A program made the translations under genes and the position numbers. A stretch of 64,000 nucleotides of DNA, taken from positions 211,482 through 275,481 of the forward strand of contig NZ_GL892076.1 in assembly GCF_000213975.1 (NCBI RefSeq), in the 5' to 3' direction. Under the pieces are notes generated by a model. The model was given only the letters and a program-made list of their open reading frames with translations. It did not search any database and was not told where the DNA came from. The stretch comes from Centipeda periodontii DSM 2778. GTDB taxonomy: Bacteria > Bacillota > Negativicutes > Selenomonadales > Selenomonadaceae. This document shows, piece after piece, positions 13,701-22,326 of this stretch; the stretch's first letter is position 1; every line of letters begins with the position of its first letter.

Positions 13701-14452
13701 GCATTGTCCTCGTTCGCGGGCTCGCCCGGACGCAGACGGCGATAGATCTCGATGACCGCCTTGCCGCGCGTCTTGACCTCGTCCGTATCGCGCTCAATCG
13801 TCGCAAGCATACGCTCATCGTCGCCGAACAGTCCGCAGATCTCCGCGTCACTCTCGTAGCCGAGCGCGCGAATGAGATAGGTCACGGGCATCTTGCGCGT
13901 GCGATCAATGCGGACGGACACAATGTCGTTTGCATCCGTCTCGAGCTCGATCCATGCACCGCGGTTCGGAATCATTGTCGCGTTGAACAGCTCCTTGCCC
14001 GTCGTGTCGATCTCGACACCGTAGTAAGTGCCGGGCGAGCGGACGAGCTGGCTGACGATGACGCGCTCCGCACCGTTGATGATGAACGTACCCGTGTCCG
14101 TCATGAGCGGGAAGTCGCCCATGAAGACCTCCTGCTCCTTGATCTCGCCCGTCTCGCGGTTCACGAGACGCACATTCACACGCAGGGGCGCTGCATAGGT
14201 CACATCGCGTTCCTTGCACTCGTCGAGATCGTATTTCGGCTCGCCAAGCGCAAACGATTCAAAGGAAAGGATGAGATTTCCCGAGAAATCCTGAATAGGC
14301 GAGATATCGCGGAAGATCTCCGCGAGTCCCACCTCAAGAAACCACTGATAGCTCGTGCGCTGGATGTCGAGGAGATGCGGCATCTCCATAACTTCCTTAA
14401 TGCGCGCGTAGCTGTACCGGGTGCGACGGCCGACCGACACAGGATTGAACAT
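10709..14452 (-). CDS. rpoB: RNA polymerase beta subunit
   Basis: RpoB, 1247 residues, carries the rifampicin pocket, seen as [20 protein letters not shown], followed by [29 protein letters not shown] segments and the C-terminal [20 protein letters not shown] clamp region complete the enzyme. The start at 14452 ([17 protein letters not shown]) follows AAGGGTG at nine bases; the in-frame GTG at 14464 has no spacing to that site. A 60-residue acidic tail rich in Asp and Glu ends the protein, as in several Negativicutes. The ribosomal genes rplJ and rplL, the usual neighbours, are not upstream; the operon has its own promoter at 14643-14672. Confidence 0.98.
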   Translation of the reverse strand: MFNPVSVGRRTRYSYARIKEVMEMPHLLDIQRTSYQWFLEVGLAEIFRDISPIQDFSGNLILSFESFALGEPKYDLDECKERDVTYAAPLRVNVRLVNRETGEIKEQEVFMGDFPLMTDTGTFIINGAERVIVSQLVRSPGTYYGVEIDTTGKELFNATMIPNRGAWIELETDANDIVSVRIDRTRKMPVTYLIRALGYESDAEICGLFGDDERMLATIERDTDEVKTRGKAVIEIYRRLRPGEPANEDNARQLLEVLFFDPRRYDLATVGRYKLTKKLGWRRRLLGKVLAAPVIDKETGEIVFPQGEPITAEMVDAVSAERETALFGEGELVSFDVQKKDGGIYRMLCAPTRDYQFRTITREDVMAAISYLLGLMDGFGNTDDIDHLGNRRVRAVGELLQNQFRIGLSRMERVVRERMSIQETESITPQGLINIRPVVAAVKEFFGSSQLSQFMDQHNPLSELTHKRRLSALGPGGLSRERAGFEVRDVHNSHYGRMCPVESPEGPNIGLIGSLANYARVNRFGFMETPYRRVDKEHHRVTEDVRYLTADEEDELIIAQANEPLDENEFFVNERVTARFHEETGLHHRDRVDYMDVSPRQVFSIATAMIPFLENDDANRALMGANMQRQAVPLLKTQAPLVGTGMEYKAACDSGVMVLARHSGEVTEVTADVITVRTDEGAFDNYKMQKFVRSNQATCINQKPLVFVGDRITEGQPIADGPSTDNGELALGYNIIVAYMPWEGYNYEDAILLSENLVKRDLYTSIHIEEYECDARDTKLGPEEITRDIPNVAEDALKDLDEDGIVSIGADVRPGDILVGKVTPKGETELTAEERLLRAIFGEKAREVRDTSLRVPHGEAGKIIDVKIFTRENNDELPPGVNRLVRVYIAQKRKISVGDKMSGRHGNKGVVSRIMRQEDMPFLPDGTPVDIVLNPLGVPSRMNIGQVLETHLGMACRVLGQRIKAGDPTVEEDLRAAGYDFDKNGMPVPDVAGIHIATPVFDGASDDDVFGTIRAAGLPDDGKTVLYDGRTGEPFENRVTVGCVYMLKLHHLVDDKIHARSTGPYSLVTQQPLGGKAQFGGQRFGEMEVWALEAYGAAYTLQEILTVKSDDVVGRVKAYESIVKGDNIPEPGVPESFKVLIKELQAIGLDIKVLNEDAKEIAIRDEEDEDIGEKARSLDLDVEGVDETGAPPPPPEESYDEEDEGAEEVSDEDIIAHIGGDEDSADDDMDAILRDGLDDIDAPNEDI

Positions 14453-14476
14453 GAACGCTGTCACCCTTTCGCTGGA

Positions 14477-14557
14477 TTATCTTAATGAAGCTTTGTGTGC
14501 CACAGTAATTAAAAAGACACAAAAAGAACAAGGCAACCATCCGAATACCTTGCTCAT
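14477..14557 (-). CDS. Possible 26-residue leader peptide of rpoBC
   Basis: In the 184-nt rpoB leader, ATG 14557 follows GAAAGGA by three bases and opens a 26-codon frame with a hydrophobic cysteine-containing core (WLPCSFCVFLITVA). A short stem (CAAGG with CCTTG) followed by TTCTTTTTG overlaps its first half, so ribosome movement could affect read-through into rpoB. No protein family is recognised and coding is unproven. Confidence 0.35.
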   Translation of the reverse strand: MSKVFGWLPCSFCVFLITVAHKASLR

Positions 14558-14642
14558 TTGTCCTTTCTAACACGAGCCGCGAAGGCTGACCCTCCCCGAA
14601 AAAAGGCGCACAAATCCCCATTCTTATTCAATAGGTCATTGT

Positions 14643-14672
14643 ATAATACTACATTGGCAATACCCGTGTCAA
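14643..14672 (-). promoter_or_regulatory. Promoter of rpoBC
   Basis: TTGACA (minus strand, 14667-14672), an 18-base spacer and TATTAT (14643-14648). Transcription would start near 14636, giving a leader of about 184 nt. Confidence 0.75.
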
Positions 14673-14705
14673 GAAAAATTTTTCATCGTATGAATTTTTT
14701 CGCTC

Positions 14706-14733
14706 AAAAACCGCATGACTTTGCCATGCGGTT
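14706..14733 (-). terminator. Terminator after the 14.75 kb gene
   Basis: The 9-bp stem AACCGCATG/CATGCGGTT is followed by TTTTT on the minus strand, 17 bases beyond the stop codon. It insulates rpoB. Confidence 0.85.
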
Positions 14734-14749
14734 CAAAGGAGCACATCGC

Positions 14750-16150
14750 TCACACATATTTGTTCTTCTTGCTCTCTGCCGTCAGTTCCGAGAGGCGCTG
14801 TGCAAGGATGGTATTGATGCGATTCTGGATGGAGGTGATGAGCGGCTGTTTCTGATCGTCGCTCATCGCGGACTTCTTCACCTCGGCAAGCTGCTTACGC
14901 AGGTTCGCCAGTTCCTGATCGAGCGGGTTGTCATGGCGGCGTGCGTTCTTGTCGCTCTGCTGTGCTTCATTCGCCTTTACCCAACGACCATCCGCCGTCT
15001 GGATGAGGTGAAGAGGATCGCGCTGACGGCTGAGACGGTGAAGGAACTTGATTTCATCCACGCCGTCCGAAAGTGCGCGGCTCATCTCTCCCTGCGTATA
15101 GCGAATCGAAGCGTTATCATTGCCGCGCATGGAACGTTGCAAGCGGTCATAGCCGTCCGCATCGTTCGTTGCCGCCTCCCAGAGTTCGCCATGTGCATAA
15201 GAGAAGTTCGCACGCATCGCTTCATCCAAAGAATAATGTCTGCGGGTCAATCCACCAAGAAACTCCTGATAGGCTACGGCGGTATCGTCACGACCTGACT
15301 TCTTGAGCGCCGACACGATCTCTGCATGGTTCTTGTACGCGCCCTGTGCTGCCTTGACCCACACGTCACTCGCTTCCTTATGACGCGCCATGAAATCCAG
15401 TTCCTTGACACCGATGTTCGCAAGCGAACCATTATACTCGTAACGAATCCGCGCGGCAAACCTCGTCGACGGCGAACTAAAATCGACTGCAACAAAGACA
15501 CCCGCACGGTTTTGGAGCTCATTTGCGTACGATTTTGCCCGCGTGTACTCCTCCACCGTCGTATGTCCACGTGCAATACGCTTCCCAAGTTCCTCATCTG
15601 CATAGGCGTTGTTTGCAAGCGCCGCCATCCCCGCAAACTTCAGATTGTACTGCCGAAATGCGGATGCACCGCCCGCACGCACTTTGTCGATGACACTCCG
15701 ATATGATTCAAAGCGTTCGTCCGCCTCCGCATACAGAGGATTCTCTACACCCTTTTTCTCTGTCCAGTGCTCGGCGTAGATGTTGATGCCGAGTATCTGA
15801 TCGCCCTTCCAATACAACTCGTCCGAATATGGCTCAGGCAATATGAGAACAGCGCTGTTCTTCTCCGCCGCGCGCTCCGTCAACTCCTTCTGCTTCGCAC
15901 GCCACGATGTGTAGAACTCCTCCATCGAGCCTGCCTTGATCTCGCCGTCGTAGCGCTTGGTGCTGCTCATCAGACGCGCGATGTATTCGCCGTCGCTCTC
16001 ATCGCGTCCGCGAGCACTGATCTCGACACGGTAGGCGGGCGCCTCCACGCGCTCCGTCTGTGCCACATCGTTTTTCTGCGCCGCGTTTGCGTTCGTCGTC
16101 TTTGCCGCCGCGTATGCAGACGGCGCTTCTCCATTCACCCGCATTGTCAT
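14750..16150 (-). CDS. Hypothetical protein, 466 residues
   Basis: No family is recognised with confidence. The predicted cytosolic protein begins MTMRVNGEAPSAYAA, followed by a linker and YRVEISARGRDESDGEYIA. This 'VNG...VEIS..GR' opening is also seen in FlgM-like and other motility-associated small proteins and in DUF4885-type proteins of Firmicutes, but the resemblance is weak. The body is largely helical, and the C-terminus is charged and probably coiled (DQELANLRKQLAEVKKS). No signal peptide or membrane helix is seen. ATG 16150 is chosen because AAAGGAG lies eight bases upstream; the annotated GTG nine bases earlier lacks spacing. It is monocistronic with its own terminator. Confidence 0.75.
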   Translation of the reverse strand: MTMRVNGEAPSAYAAAKTTNANAAQKNDVAQTERVEAPAYRVEISARGRDESDGEYIARLMSSTKRYDGEIKAGSMEEFYTSWRAKQKELTERAAEKNSAVLILPEPYSDELYWKGDQILGINIYAEHWTEKKGVENPLYAEADERFESYRSVIDKVRAGGASAFRQYNLKFAGMAALANNAYADEELGKRIARGHTTVEEYTRAKSYANELQNRAGVFVAVDFSSPSTRFAARIRYEYNGSLANIGVKELDFMARHKEASDVWVKAAQGAYKNHAEIVSALKKSGRDDTAVAYQEFLGGLTRRHYSLDEAMRANFSYAHGELWEAATNDADGYDRLQRSMRGNDNASIRYTQGEMSRALSDGVDEIKFLHRLSRQRDPLHLIQTADGRWVKANEAQQSDKNARRHDNPLDQELANLRKQLAEVKKSAMSDDQKQPLITSIQNRINTILAQRLSELTAESKKNKYV

Positions 16151-16253
16151 AGTCAGCACTCCTTTGCCGCTTCCAAAAACGTAACAATGACGAAGTATTC
16201 TCTTTCTCTCCCTCGTTTTCCTGCTTCTATATCAAAAAGAATATATTGTATGC

Positions 16254-16259
16254 TATACC
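16254..16259 (+). promoter_or_regulatory. Probable -10 element of type I toxin-like mRNA, locus 2
   Basis: TATACC preceded by TGC forms an extended -10 just upstream of the 5' hairpin of locus 2. No good -35 is visible. Confidence 0.35.
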
Positions 16260-16306
16260 GTTCATGCTACTCACCCCAACACTCAAGTAGCAGAGGGTGT
16301 GGTGTA

Positions 16307-16393
16307 ATGTCAGTTCGATATTTTGTGCAAGCTGTTACGGCGAGTGTAGTAGCCTACTACATTTGCCAGTGGCTAGACAGCTGCCTTCGTTGA
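16307..16393 (+). CDS. Small hydrophobic peptide, type I toxin-like (locus 2)
   Basis: A 28-residue peptide with a single membrane segment, homologous to the locus 1 peptide (VVAYYICQWLD here, VVSYYICKWLD there). ATG 16307 follows GAGGGTG by seven bases. The mRNA starts with a hairpin (GCTACT 16266-16271 with AGTAGC 16286-16291) whose loop holds CACCCC, able to mask GGGTG of the ribosome-binding site. The same 5' segment is also perfectly complementary to TGAGTAGC at 16391-16398, over the stop codon. Such switching folds are a hallmark of type I toxin mRNAs. Function is inferred from architecture only. Confidence 0.6.
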   Translation: MSVRYFVQAVTASVVAYYICQWLDSCLR

Positions 16394-16399
16394 GTAGCT

Positions 16400-16507
16400 A
16401 GCCCAAGGTGAGAACGCCCCATAAATGTGCGAGAAGCCCCCGTAAGAATCGCCAGTTCTTACGGGGGCTTCGTCGTTTGTGACGCCTGTATCAGTTCGTC
16501 CTTGCCT
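16400..16507 (-). ncRNA. Putative antisense antitoxin RNA, locus 2
   Basis: A minus-strand promoter, TTGAAA-N17-TATACT (16514-16542), drives a transcript starting near 16507 toward the peptide gene, exactly as at locus 1. It would contain the 16-bp hairpin and probably overlap the end of the peptide mRNA. The left end given here is a guess. Confidence 0.4.
16433..16471. terminator. Strong hairpin ending locus 2
   Basis: A perfect 16-bp stem (16433-16448 with 16456-16471, GAAGCCCCCGTAAGAA and its complement). T runs on either side are poor, so it may be an RNA 3' structure rather than a classical terminator. Confidence 0.55.
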
Positions 16508-16513
16508 AGGCAT

Positions 16514-16542
16514 AGTATAGCACAGCACATTTCAAATTTCAA
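16514..16542 (-). promoter_or_regulatory. Promoter of the locus 2 antisense RNA
   Basis: TTGAAA (minus strand, 16537-16542), 17-base spacer, TATACT (16514-16519). The spacing and -10 are the same as at locus 1. Confidence 0.6.
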
Positions 16543-16552
16543 GACGCGAACT

Positions 16553-17323
16553 TCATGCAATATCCCCGCCGACACAGACCGTGCGCGTGCCGATCTGCCC
16601 GATGTGGACAGGCAGTCCGTAGAGTGCGGTCATGCCCTCCTCGTCGATGACCTCCGCTGCCGCGCCGTGCTTCCAGAGTGTCTTGTCCTTCAGCACGAGG
16701 GTCTCCGCCGCGAGATAGAGCGCGTGATCGGGGAAGTGCGTCGTCATCAGGATGCCGATGCCCTGCGCATGAAGTCGTTGCACAAGATGGAGGAAGCGGT
16801 GCGCGTTGCCGAAGTCGAGGTGTGCTGTCGGCTCGTCGAGGATGAGGAGCTCCGGCTGCTGCGTGAGCGCCGCCGCGAGCAGGACGAGCTGACGCTCGCC
16901 GCCCGAGATGTTCGTATAGGGCTGCTCCGCGAGATGCGCGATGCCAAGAAAGTGCAGGTGATGCAGGGCAAGCTCCGCCTCGCGCTCTCCGGGCGAGCCG
17001 AAGTAGCGCATGTGCGCTGTGCGCCCCATCATGACGACATCGAGCACACGGAAGGGAAAGGTCGGCGTATGGTTCTGCGGGATGTAGGCGATCTTTCGCG
17101 CGAGTGCCCGCTGCCCATACGCACCGCGCTCCTTCCCGTCGAGGAGCACGCGCCCTGTGCCGCCATGCTCGCCCACAATACATTTCAGCAGGGTGCTCTT
17201 GCCCGTGCCGTTCTTTCCGAGAATGCAGTAAATCCCCGTGCCCGCGAGGGAGAATGTCACATCCTCCAAGATTGTGCGCCGCGCATCGTAGGAAAAGCCC
17301 AGCTGCTCTACGTCCAGTCTCAC
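16553..17323 (-). CDS. FecE-type ABC transporter ATP-binding protein
   Basis: A 256-residue ATPase that powers uptake of an iron-siderophore, heme or corrinoid through the adjacent permease. It shows Walker A (GKNGTGKST near residue 36), the Q loop in YIPQNH, signature ISGGERQLVLLA, Walker B LLILDEPTAHLD and the switch His in MTTHFPDH. Translation begins at GTG 17323, overlapping the permease stop (GTGA), so the genes are coupled. It is the last gene of the SBP-permease-ATPase operon. Confidence 0.93.
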   Translation of the reverse strand: MRLDVEQLGFSYDARRTILEDVTFSLAGTGIYCILGKNGTGKSTLLKCIVGEHGGTGRVLLDGKERGAYGQRALARKIAYIPQNHTPTFPFRVLDVVMMGRTAHMRYFGSPGEREAELALHHLHFLGIAHLAEQPYTNISGGERQLVLLAAALTQQPELLILDEPTAHLDFGNAHRFLHLVQRLHAQGIGILMTTHFPDHALYLAAETLVLKDKTLWKHGAAAEVIDEEGMTALYGLPVHIGQIGTRTVCVGGDIA

Positions 17324-18339
17324 CAGCGCACCTTCTTTCGCAGAATGAAGTAAATGAAGATCGGAATACTCACAATGCCCGTAATGACACCAATCGGAAT
17401 CTCAAGTGCCGTCAGCGTGCGGCAGAGATCGTCGATCACGAGCAGATAGACGATGCCGAGCGATGCGGACACGGGCATCAGCCGCCGAAAATCGGGGCCG
17501 ACGATCATACGCGCGAGATGCGGGATGACGATGCCGACCCAGCCGATGATACCGGAGATACTGACGACGAGCGCAGTGACGAGTGTCGCAGCGAGAATGA
17601 TGACGGCGCGGTCACGCCGGACGGCAACGCCCATCGACTGCGCCTCCTGCTCGCCCATGCTGAGGATGTTGATGCGCCAGCGATAGAGGAACAGCAGCGT
17701 GAGTGCCGCAAGATACGCGGGCAGGATGAGCAGAAGCCCATCGAACTTGACACTTGCAAGCGAGCCCATGAGCCAGTAGACGATCTGCGGCAGCTTTTCC
17801 TGCGGATCGGCGGTGAATTTCAAGAGTGCCACGAGCGAGGAAAAGAATGCGCTCACAAGCATGCCCGAGAGGATCATCGTGACGGATGCGCCGCGCTTTC
17901 GTCCCGCGAGGAGGAACGTCAGCCCCACGGACACGATGCCGAACACGAGTGCCGCCATCTGCACGCCCGCCGCCGGCAGAGACAGCACGATCGCAAGGGC
18001 CGCGCCGAATCCCGCGCCGTTTGATACGCCGAGCGTATAGGGACTCGCGAGGGGATTGCCGAAGAGTGCCTGAAAGACACCGCCCGCAACGGCAAGCCCG
18101 CAGCCTGCAACGACCGCGCCGAGGATGCGCGGCAGGCGCACGTCATAGATCATCGACACCTCCATCGCTGTCACATCGGGCGGCAGTACGCCCGTGAAGT
18201 CCGCAAGGAGAATCTGGTAGACGTGCGTCGGCGAGATGTGATACGCACCGAGGGTCAGCGAGTAGAGGATGCACGCCAAAGGGAGCAGGACGAAAAGAGC
18301 GCCCTGCCCCCCCATGACGTATTTACTTACGCGCGTCAT
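17320..18339 (-). CDS. FecCD-family ABC transporter permease
   Basis: A 339-residue permease with about nine to ten membrane helices. The FecCD signatures are clear: DVRLPRILGAVVAGCGLAVA, the coupling region GNPLASPYTLGVSNGAGFGA, and GIIGWVGIVIPHLARMIVGPD near the C-terminus. It would form the homodimeric channel for iron-siderophore, heme or vitamin B12 with the ATPase at 16.6 kb and the binding protein at 18.3 kb. The start overlaps the binding-protein stop (ATGA), so all three are translationally coupled. Substrate identity cannot be decided from the permease. Confidence 0.93.
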   Translation of the reverse strand: MTRVSKYVMGGQGALFVLLPLACILYSLTLGAYHISPTHVYQILLADFTGVLPPDVTAMEVSMIYDVRLPRILGAVVAGCGLAVAGGVFQALFGNPLASPYTLGVSNGAGFGAALAIVLSLPAAGVQMAALVFGIVSVGLTFLLAGRKRGASVTMILSGMLVSAFFSSLVALLKFTADPQEKLPQIVYWLMGSLASVKFDGLLLILPAYLAALTLLFLYRWRINILSMGEQEAQSMGVAVRRDRAVIILAATLVTALVVSISGIIGWVGIVIPHLARMIVGPDFRRLMPVSASLGIVYLLVIDDLCRTLTALEIPIGVITGIVSIPIFIYFILRKKVRW

Positions 18340-19466
18340 TTCCGCACGATGCCGTCTCCGACCGTGCCCGTGAACGGCACGCCGTAGAACGTCTCATAGA
18401 ACTTCTTCGCGCGCTCCATGACCACGTCTGCGCTCACCTTGTCCGGATAGAACATGTGTGCAAGCCACAGCTCGCCGAGCGCGACCGAGTCCGCATCGGG
18501 ATTGCCCCACGGCTTTGCCCAGTAGGGAGCCTCGATTACATTGCCGTTCTGGACGGCTCGCAGCTGTGCGTAGGCGGGATCGGTGGTGAACTCCTTGTAG
18601 ATCTCGGGGTAGCGATCCTGCGAGATGATGACATCGGGATTCCACTTTGCGAGCGACTCGACGTTGTACTCGCCGTTCCCCTGGATGTCCTTCGCCGCAG
18701 GGTTCATGCCGCCCGCACGCAGGAGCATGCAGCCGACATACTTGTCGTTGCCGTAGACCATGTGCTTGCTGCCAACGGGGATTGCCGTCACGCGCTCCGC
18801 GTCGGGAATCGTGCCAACCGCCTTCTCGACGATGGCGCGGCTCTCCTCGGCAAATGCCCAGAGCTCCTTTGCCTTCGCGTCACGTCCCGTGAGGTGTCCG
18901 AGGATCTCAATCGCACCGCGTAGGCCGTCCGTATACGCCTTGTCCGCATTCGACAGGCGCGGATTCTGCGCCTCCGCCTGCTTCCCCTCGCCGCGCAGTG
19001 AAATCACCGCGACGGGGATGCCCATCTCGCGCAGCTTTGCCGCCGATGCCTGATCGGACTGCGAGGCGACGATCACGATGTCGGGCTTCAGCTTTGCGAT
19101 CTCCTCGATGTTCGGCTGCGAGAGCGTGCCCGGTGTCGGCATCTCCTTGATCGCCGGCCAGATGTCCGCGATGTAGTCGCCGAGGTCGCGCTGCCACGTC
19201 GACTCGACACCGACGATCTTGTCCTGCCCGCCGAGCTGGCAGATGATGTCGAGCGAGTGATGCTGCAGGACGACCATGCGCTCCACGGGTGCCTTCACCG
19301 TGACCTCATTGCCCGCCTGATCAGTGAACGTGTAGTTCTCCGCCGCTACGGGCTTCTGCTCCGCCGCCTTCTTGGCGTCCTGCCCGCAGCCCACGAGCAG
19401 CGCCATCGTAACGATCGCCGCGAGGAGCGCGGTAAGGGCACGCCGCAGGATGAATGTATCTCTCAT
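18336..19466 (-). CDS. ABC transporter substrate-binding lipoprotein (FepB/BtuF-like)
   Basis: A 376-residue lipoprotein: signal peptide with lipobox LLVGC near residue 26, then a cluster-8 metal-chelate binding fold (TFTDQAGNEVTVKAPVERMV, followed by NIEEIAKLKPDIVIVASQSD). It delivers its ligand to the permease encoded next, with which it overlaps by four bases. The start follows AAAGGAG. A terminator for the upstream porin gene sits 23 bases before it and no separate promoter is obvious, so expression may depend on read-through from the porin transcript. The ligand class (siderophore, heme, cobalamin) is not determined. Confidence 0.9.
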   Translation of the reverse strand: MRDTFILRRALTALLAAIVTMALLVGCGQDAKKAAEQKPVAAENYTFTDQAGNEVTVKAPVERMVVLQHHSLDIICQLGGQDKIVGVESTWQRDLGDYIADIWPAIKEMPTPGTLSQPNIEEIAKLKPDIVIVASQSDQASAAKLREMGIPVAVISLRGEGKQAEAQNPRLSNADKAYTDGLRGAIEILGHLTGRDAKAKELWAFAEESRAIVEKAVGTIPDAERVTAIPVGSKHMVYGNDKYVGCMLLRAGGMNPAAKDIQGNGEYNVESLAKWNPDVIISQDRYPEIYKEFTTDPAYAQLRAVQNGNVIEAPYWAKPWGNPDADSVALGELWLAHMFYPDKVSADVVMERAKKFYETFYGVPFTGTVGDGIVRK

Positions 19467-19488
19467 AAAATCTCCTTTCGTTTAGAAA

Positions 19489-19520
19489 AACCGCCCGATG
19501 ACGAATGTCATCGGGTGGCT
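19489..19520 (-). terminator. Terminator/attenuator after the porin gene
   Basis: CCCGATGAC and GTCATCGGG form a 9-bp stem extended by flanking bases and followed by TTTTT on the minus strand. It probably reduces transcription into the binding-protein gene. Confidence 0.8.
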
Positions 19521-19539
19521 CAGTATGAAAATAATTCGT

Positions 19540-20787
19540 TTAGAAATTGAAATCTACACGCGCAAAGATCTTGCTCGCATCCTTATCGCCTTTGAGATCC
19601 TTGCCGCGGAAATACTCGACCTTGCCGACAACGTTCTTGAACGGCACATAGTGAACGCCGGCCTCCCAGCCCTTCTGTCCCGCACTGATCGCGTTGTACG
19701 TCGGCTTGAACACAGCATAGTCACCGAGGTGACGGTAGGCGACAAACATTCCCCACGAGCCGACATCCGACTTCTTCGCGCCCTTGTACGAGAGCTGCAC
19801 ACTGCCCGCCTTCTTATAGCGATCCGCCTCCGTGTTCTGCGCATATGCGCCCGAGAGGCTGACATTCTTGTCAAAGGCAATACCGCCGCCCAAGGAGAAG
19901 ATCCGTGCCTCGTCCGTCGTGCCGCTGTTCTTGTAGCCCGCCACGCGATATTTCTCGCTGTTCGCATGGTAGTAGCCAACGCCCGCATTGATCTTGCCGC
20001 TCTTGCCGGTCAGCTCAATCACCTGCACGTTCGCCGCAGGATCGCTCGAAGTACCCAGCTTGTTGACGCGCCCCGCTACGACCTTTGCCCTCACCACATT
20101 GCCAAAGCGCACGGTCGCGCCGGACATCGAGGGCGGATCGGAAACCATGCCGTTATCCACGTCTGAGAAGAGCGGCATCTGACCGAGGCGCACCTCGAAC
20201 TTGCCGTACGTGCCGATGGCATGGGCGCGATCCACCTTGAAGTTCTCGCTGCCCTTTCCGTCGCCCGCATCCTTATCCATCAGATGATAGCCCGTCAAAC
20301 GTGCCGTCACCTTCCAGTTCTTGTTGACCTCTGCCGTCGGGAACACGCGGAACATCGCCATGTTCTGATTCGCGCGCGCCTTGCCATCATGACGATCGCT
20401 TGTGTACTGATAACGGAAGAAGCCCGTCCACTTCACCATATCGGCGTTCTTTTCGAGATTTGCAACGCGCACGCCGAGGTTGTTCAGCTCATCGGCGAAC
20501 TCAGCGGCAAGACGATCAACAAGAGCCTTGTCCGATGTAGACATATCCCCCTTTGCCATCGCCTTTGCAACCATCTGCGCCATCTCATAGCGCGTGATGT
20601 TGCGGTCACCGCGATACGTACCGTCGCCGTAGCCCTCGATGACACCGTCTGCGGCAAGCTGGGTCACAGCATCGTACGCCCAGTGGTCACGCGGAACGTC
20701 GCTGAACGGATTCGCCGCCGCAAACGTGGTCGATGCCGCGCCGATCGTGAGTGCTGCGGCAAGAGCCGCGACAAGATTCTTCTTCAT
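19540..20787 (-). CDS. SLH-domain outer-membrane porin (OmpM-like)
   Basis: A 415-residue outer-membrane protein of the Negativicutes OmpM type. After a signal peptide ending in TTFAA there is an SLH domain (FSDVPRDHWAYDAVTQLAAD, then ITRYEMAQMVAKAM), a short coiled coil (LNNLGVRVANLEKN) and a C-terminal 16-strand-like beta-barrel with many alternating aromatic residues, ending in a Phe (VDFNF). The SLH part tethers the outer membrane to peptidoglycan that carries polyamine decoration. ATG 20787 follows AAAGGACT; the longer in-frame TTG is unlikely. Lying between two metal-chelate transporters, it may supply their substrates. Confidence 0.93.
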   Translation of the reverse strand: MKKNLVAALAAALTIGAASTTFAAANPFSDVPRDHWAYDAVTQLAADGVIEGYGDGTYRGDRNITRYEMAQMVAKAMAKGDMSTSDKALVDRLAAEFADELNNLGVRVANLEKNADMVKWTGFFRYQYTSDRHDGKARANQNMAMFRVFPTAEVNKNWKVTARLTGYHLMDKDAGDGKGSENFKVDRAHAIGTYGKFEVRLGQMPLFSDVDNGMVSDPPSMSGATVRFGNVVRAKVVAGRVNKLGTSSDPAANVQVIELTGKSGKINAGVGYYHANSEKYRVAGYKNSGTTDEARIFSLGGGIAFDKNVSLSGAYAQNTEADRYKKAGSVQLSYKGAKKSDVGSWGMFVAYRHLGDYAVFKPTYNAISAGQKGWEAGVHYVPFKNVVGKVEYFRGKDLKGDKDASKIFARVDFNF

Positions 20788-20836
20788 AAACAAAACAGTC
20801 CTTTCCCTGCGGGATTCCCCGCTGTCCTAAAATATA

Positions 20837-20997
20837 GGAATCGCTGATAAAATGAAGTCCGTCAGATTGGCGTAGATTTTTTGTCCGAACAAGGAGACAA
20901 ACCGGACGCATAGCCAAAGCTACGTGGAGGATTTGTCGACACAGTGCGGGCAAAAAAGATGCACCAAGATGGCGTGGCTGAATTTATCAGTGCTTCC
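20837..20997. mobile_element. MITE-like element, copy A (161 bp)
   Basis: A 161-bp non-coding element with imperfect terminal inverted repeats (GGAATCGCTGATAAA and TTTATCAGTGCTTCC). It matches the element at 25270-25430 along its whole length in reverse orientation, including shared blocks such as CAGATTGGCGTAGATTTTTT and GCGGGCAAAAAAGATGC. It lies 49 bases upstream of the porin start, so it may affect porin expression. No transposase is encoded. Confidence 0.8.
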
Positions 20998-21006
20998 TGT
21001 ATTGCT

Positions 21007-21036
21007 GCACTGCCACAGAGAGTTCTGGGGCAGTGC
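21007..21036 (-). terminator. Hairpin after the binding-protein gene
   Basis: GCACTGCC and GGCAGTGC form a stem with further inner pairing, 19 bases beyond the stop at 21055. No clear T run follows, so termination is uncertain. Confidence 0.4.
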
Positions 21037-21054
21037 CGACAATCAATGAAACAA

Positions 21055-22110
21055 TTACTTCGCAGGTGCTTCGCCCTTGATGATGCGCTGTGCATCTGCC
21101 TCGCTCAGATCATAGTGGAGGAAACGCTTGTAGAAGTCCACGGTCTCCTTCACGAGATCGACATCGGCAAAGAGCTTCGGCTGGATCGTCTGTGCCGCCC
21201 AGAGAAGCTGCAGCGCGGACTCGGCACTGTAGCGATCCCAGTTGAACGTGCCGACGGGGTTCGCATAGATGCGCCCGTTTTTGACCGCCTTGATGCTCGA
21301 CCACTGCGGATCGTTCTTGATTGCCTCGATGCCCTTTGCGGACTGCATACCGCCGATGATGATGATATCCGGATCCGCCTTGAGGACTTCCTCGATGGTT
21401 GTCTTGATCTGTGGTCCCTTCGCTGTGATCGCGTTACGCCCGCCGCCGTAGCGAATCCACTCGTCGATGATCGTATCCACGCCGTCCACCTTGAAGAGGT
21501 CGTCGCCGCCGACGATGTGGAGCACGACGGGGCGGTCGGCATCGCTGAGCTTCTTCGTGCGCTCATCCGTAAACTTCGTCTTCTCGTCGAGGTAGGAGAG
21601 GTACGTCTCCGCATTCTTCACAGCATCGCCGCCGAGCACATCGCCCGTGATCTTCACAACCTTGCGCAGCCCGTCATAGGTCGCAAAGTTGACACGCACC
21701 GCCGTATAGCCGTTCTTGCGTGCCGTCTCGATCTGTTCCTTACTGCTCGCAAGCACGACCTGCGGCTTCTCCTTCTCAACCTCTTCCCAGTTCACATCCG
21801 TGCCCTTGACCGGCGCGGAGATCTCCGCGATACGCGGATAGACCTGCGCGAACCATGGGAGCCCCTGCACATTCTTCGTCGTTGTGACGAGCTTGTCCGC
21901 GCCGCCGAGAAGCAGCACAACCTGATTGTTCGCGTGCCAAAGGTCGGCGATGCGCTCCACGTTCGCGGGAATCGTGACCTCCGTGCCGTCGATGTCCGTG
22001 ACCGTGCGCGCCCTTTCCTGTTTGCCCTGCGCGGCGTTCTCCGTCCCGCAGCCCACAAGTGCTGCGACCATCATGACGAGAGCCAGCAGCGCAATGAGAT
22101 TTCTCTTCAT
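21055..22110 (-). CDS. ABC transporter substrate-binding lipoprotein, second system
   Basis: A 351-residue lipoprotein with a signal peptide and lipobox VAALVGC near residue 20. It has the helical-backbone periplasmic fold of the FepB/BtuF/MolB group (VTDIDGTEVTIPANVERIAD; EEVLKADPDIIIIGGMQSAK). It belongs with the permease and ATPase at 22.3-24.1 kb, lying downstream of both. Possible ligands are iron chelates, cobalamin or molybdate/tungstate (MolB-like proteins share this fold). ATG 22110 is chosen because AAAGG lies nine bases upstream; the ATG nine bases earlier abuts that site. Confidence 0.9.
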   Translation of the reverse strand: MKRNLIALLALVMMVAALVGCGTENAAQGKQERARTVTDIDGTEVTIPANVERIADLWHANNQVVLLLGGADKLVTTTKNVQGLPWFAQVYPRIAEISAPVKGTDVNWEEVEKEKPQVVLASSKEQIETARKNGYTAVRVNFATYDGLRKVVKITGDVLGGDAVKNAETYLSYLDEKTKFTDERTKKLSDADRPVVLHIVGGDDLFKVDGVDTIIDEWIRYGGGRNAITAKGPQIKTTIEEVLKADPDIIIIGGMQSAKGIEAIKNDPQWSSIKAVKNGRIYANPVGTFNWDRYSAESALQLLWAAQTIQPKLFADVDLVKETVDFYKRFLHYDLSEADAQRIIKGEAPAK

Positions 22111-22326
22111 TGCATACATCCTTTCATCTGAAAAACCTGAAACTTTATTGTTAGCGTGTAATCCCCCGTAGCGACCCCTAGTGGAACAAGCGGGAAAAGC
22201 ACACGTTCTGCCCCCTGCGGATTTCATTCGTTCAAGCGAAGCGCGATTGAGATCCGCAGGTATTTAGACAGATAAGTGTGCGACCGCTTGTGCAACGAGG
22301 CGTTCGCGAGGGGGATGCACGACATA
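22111..22326 (-). other. 216-base spacer with a large hairpin
   Basis: Between the ATPase stop and the binding-protein start lies a stem CCTGCGGAT (22214-22222) with ATCCGCAGG (22252-22260). It could stabilise the mRNA or attenuate it. No known riboswitch core is recognised; a CTAGGGG string resembles the TPP element but the rest of that motif is missing. Confidence 0.35.

Noticed and set aside
22150..22200. TPP riboswitch (CTAGGGG string)
   Set aside because: The CTGAGA and downstream ACCTGATCTGG segments are absent, and the next gene is a metal-type binding protein.
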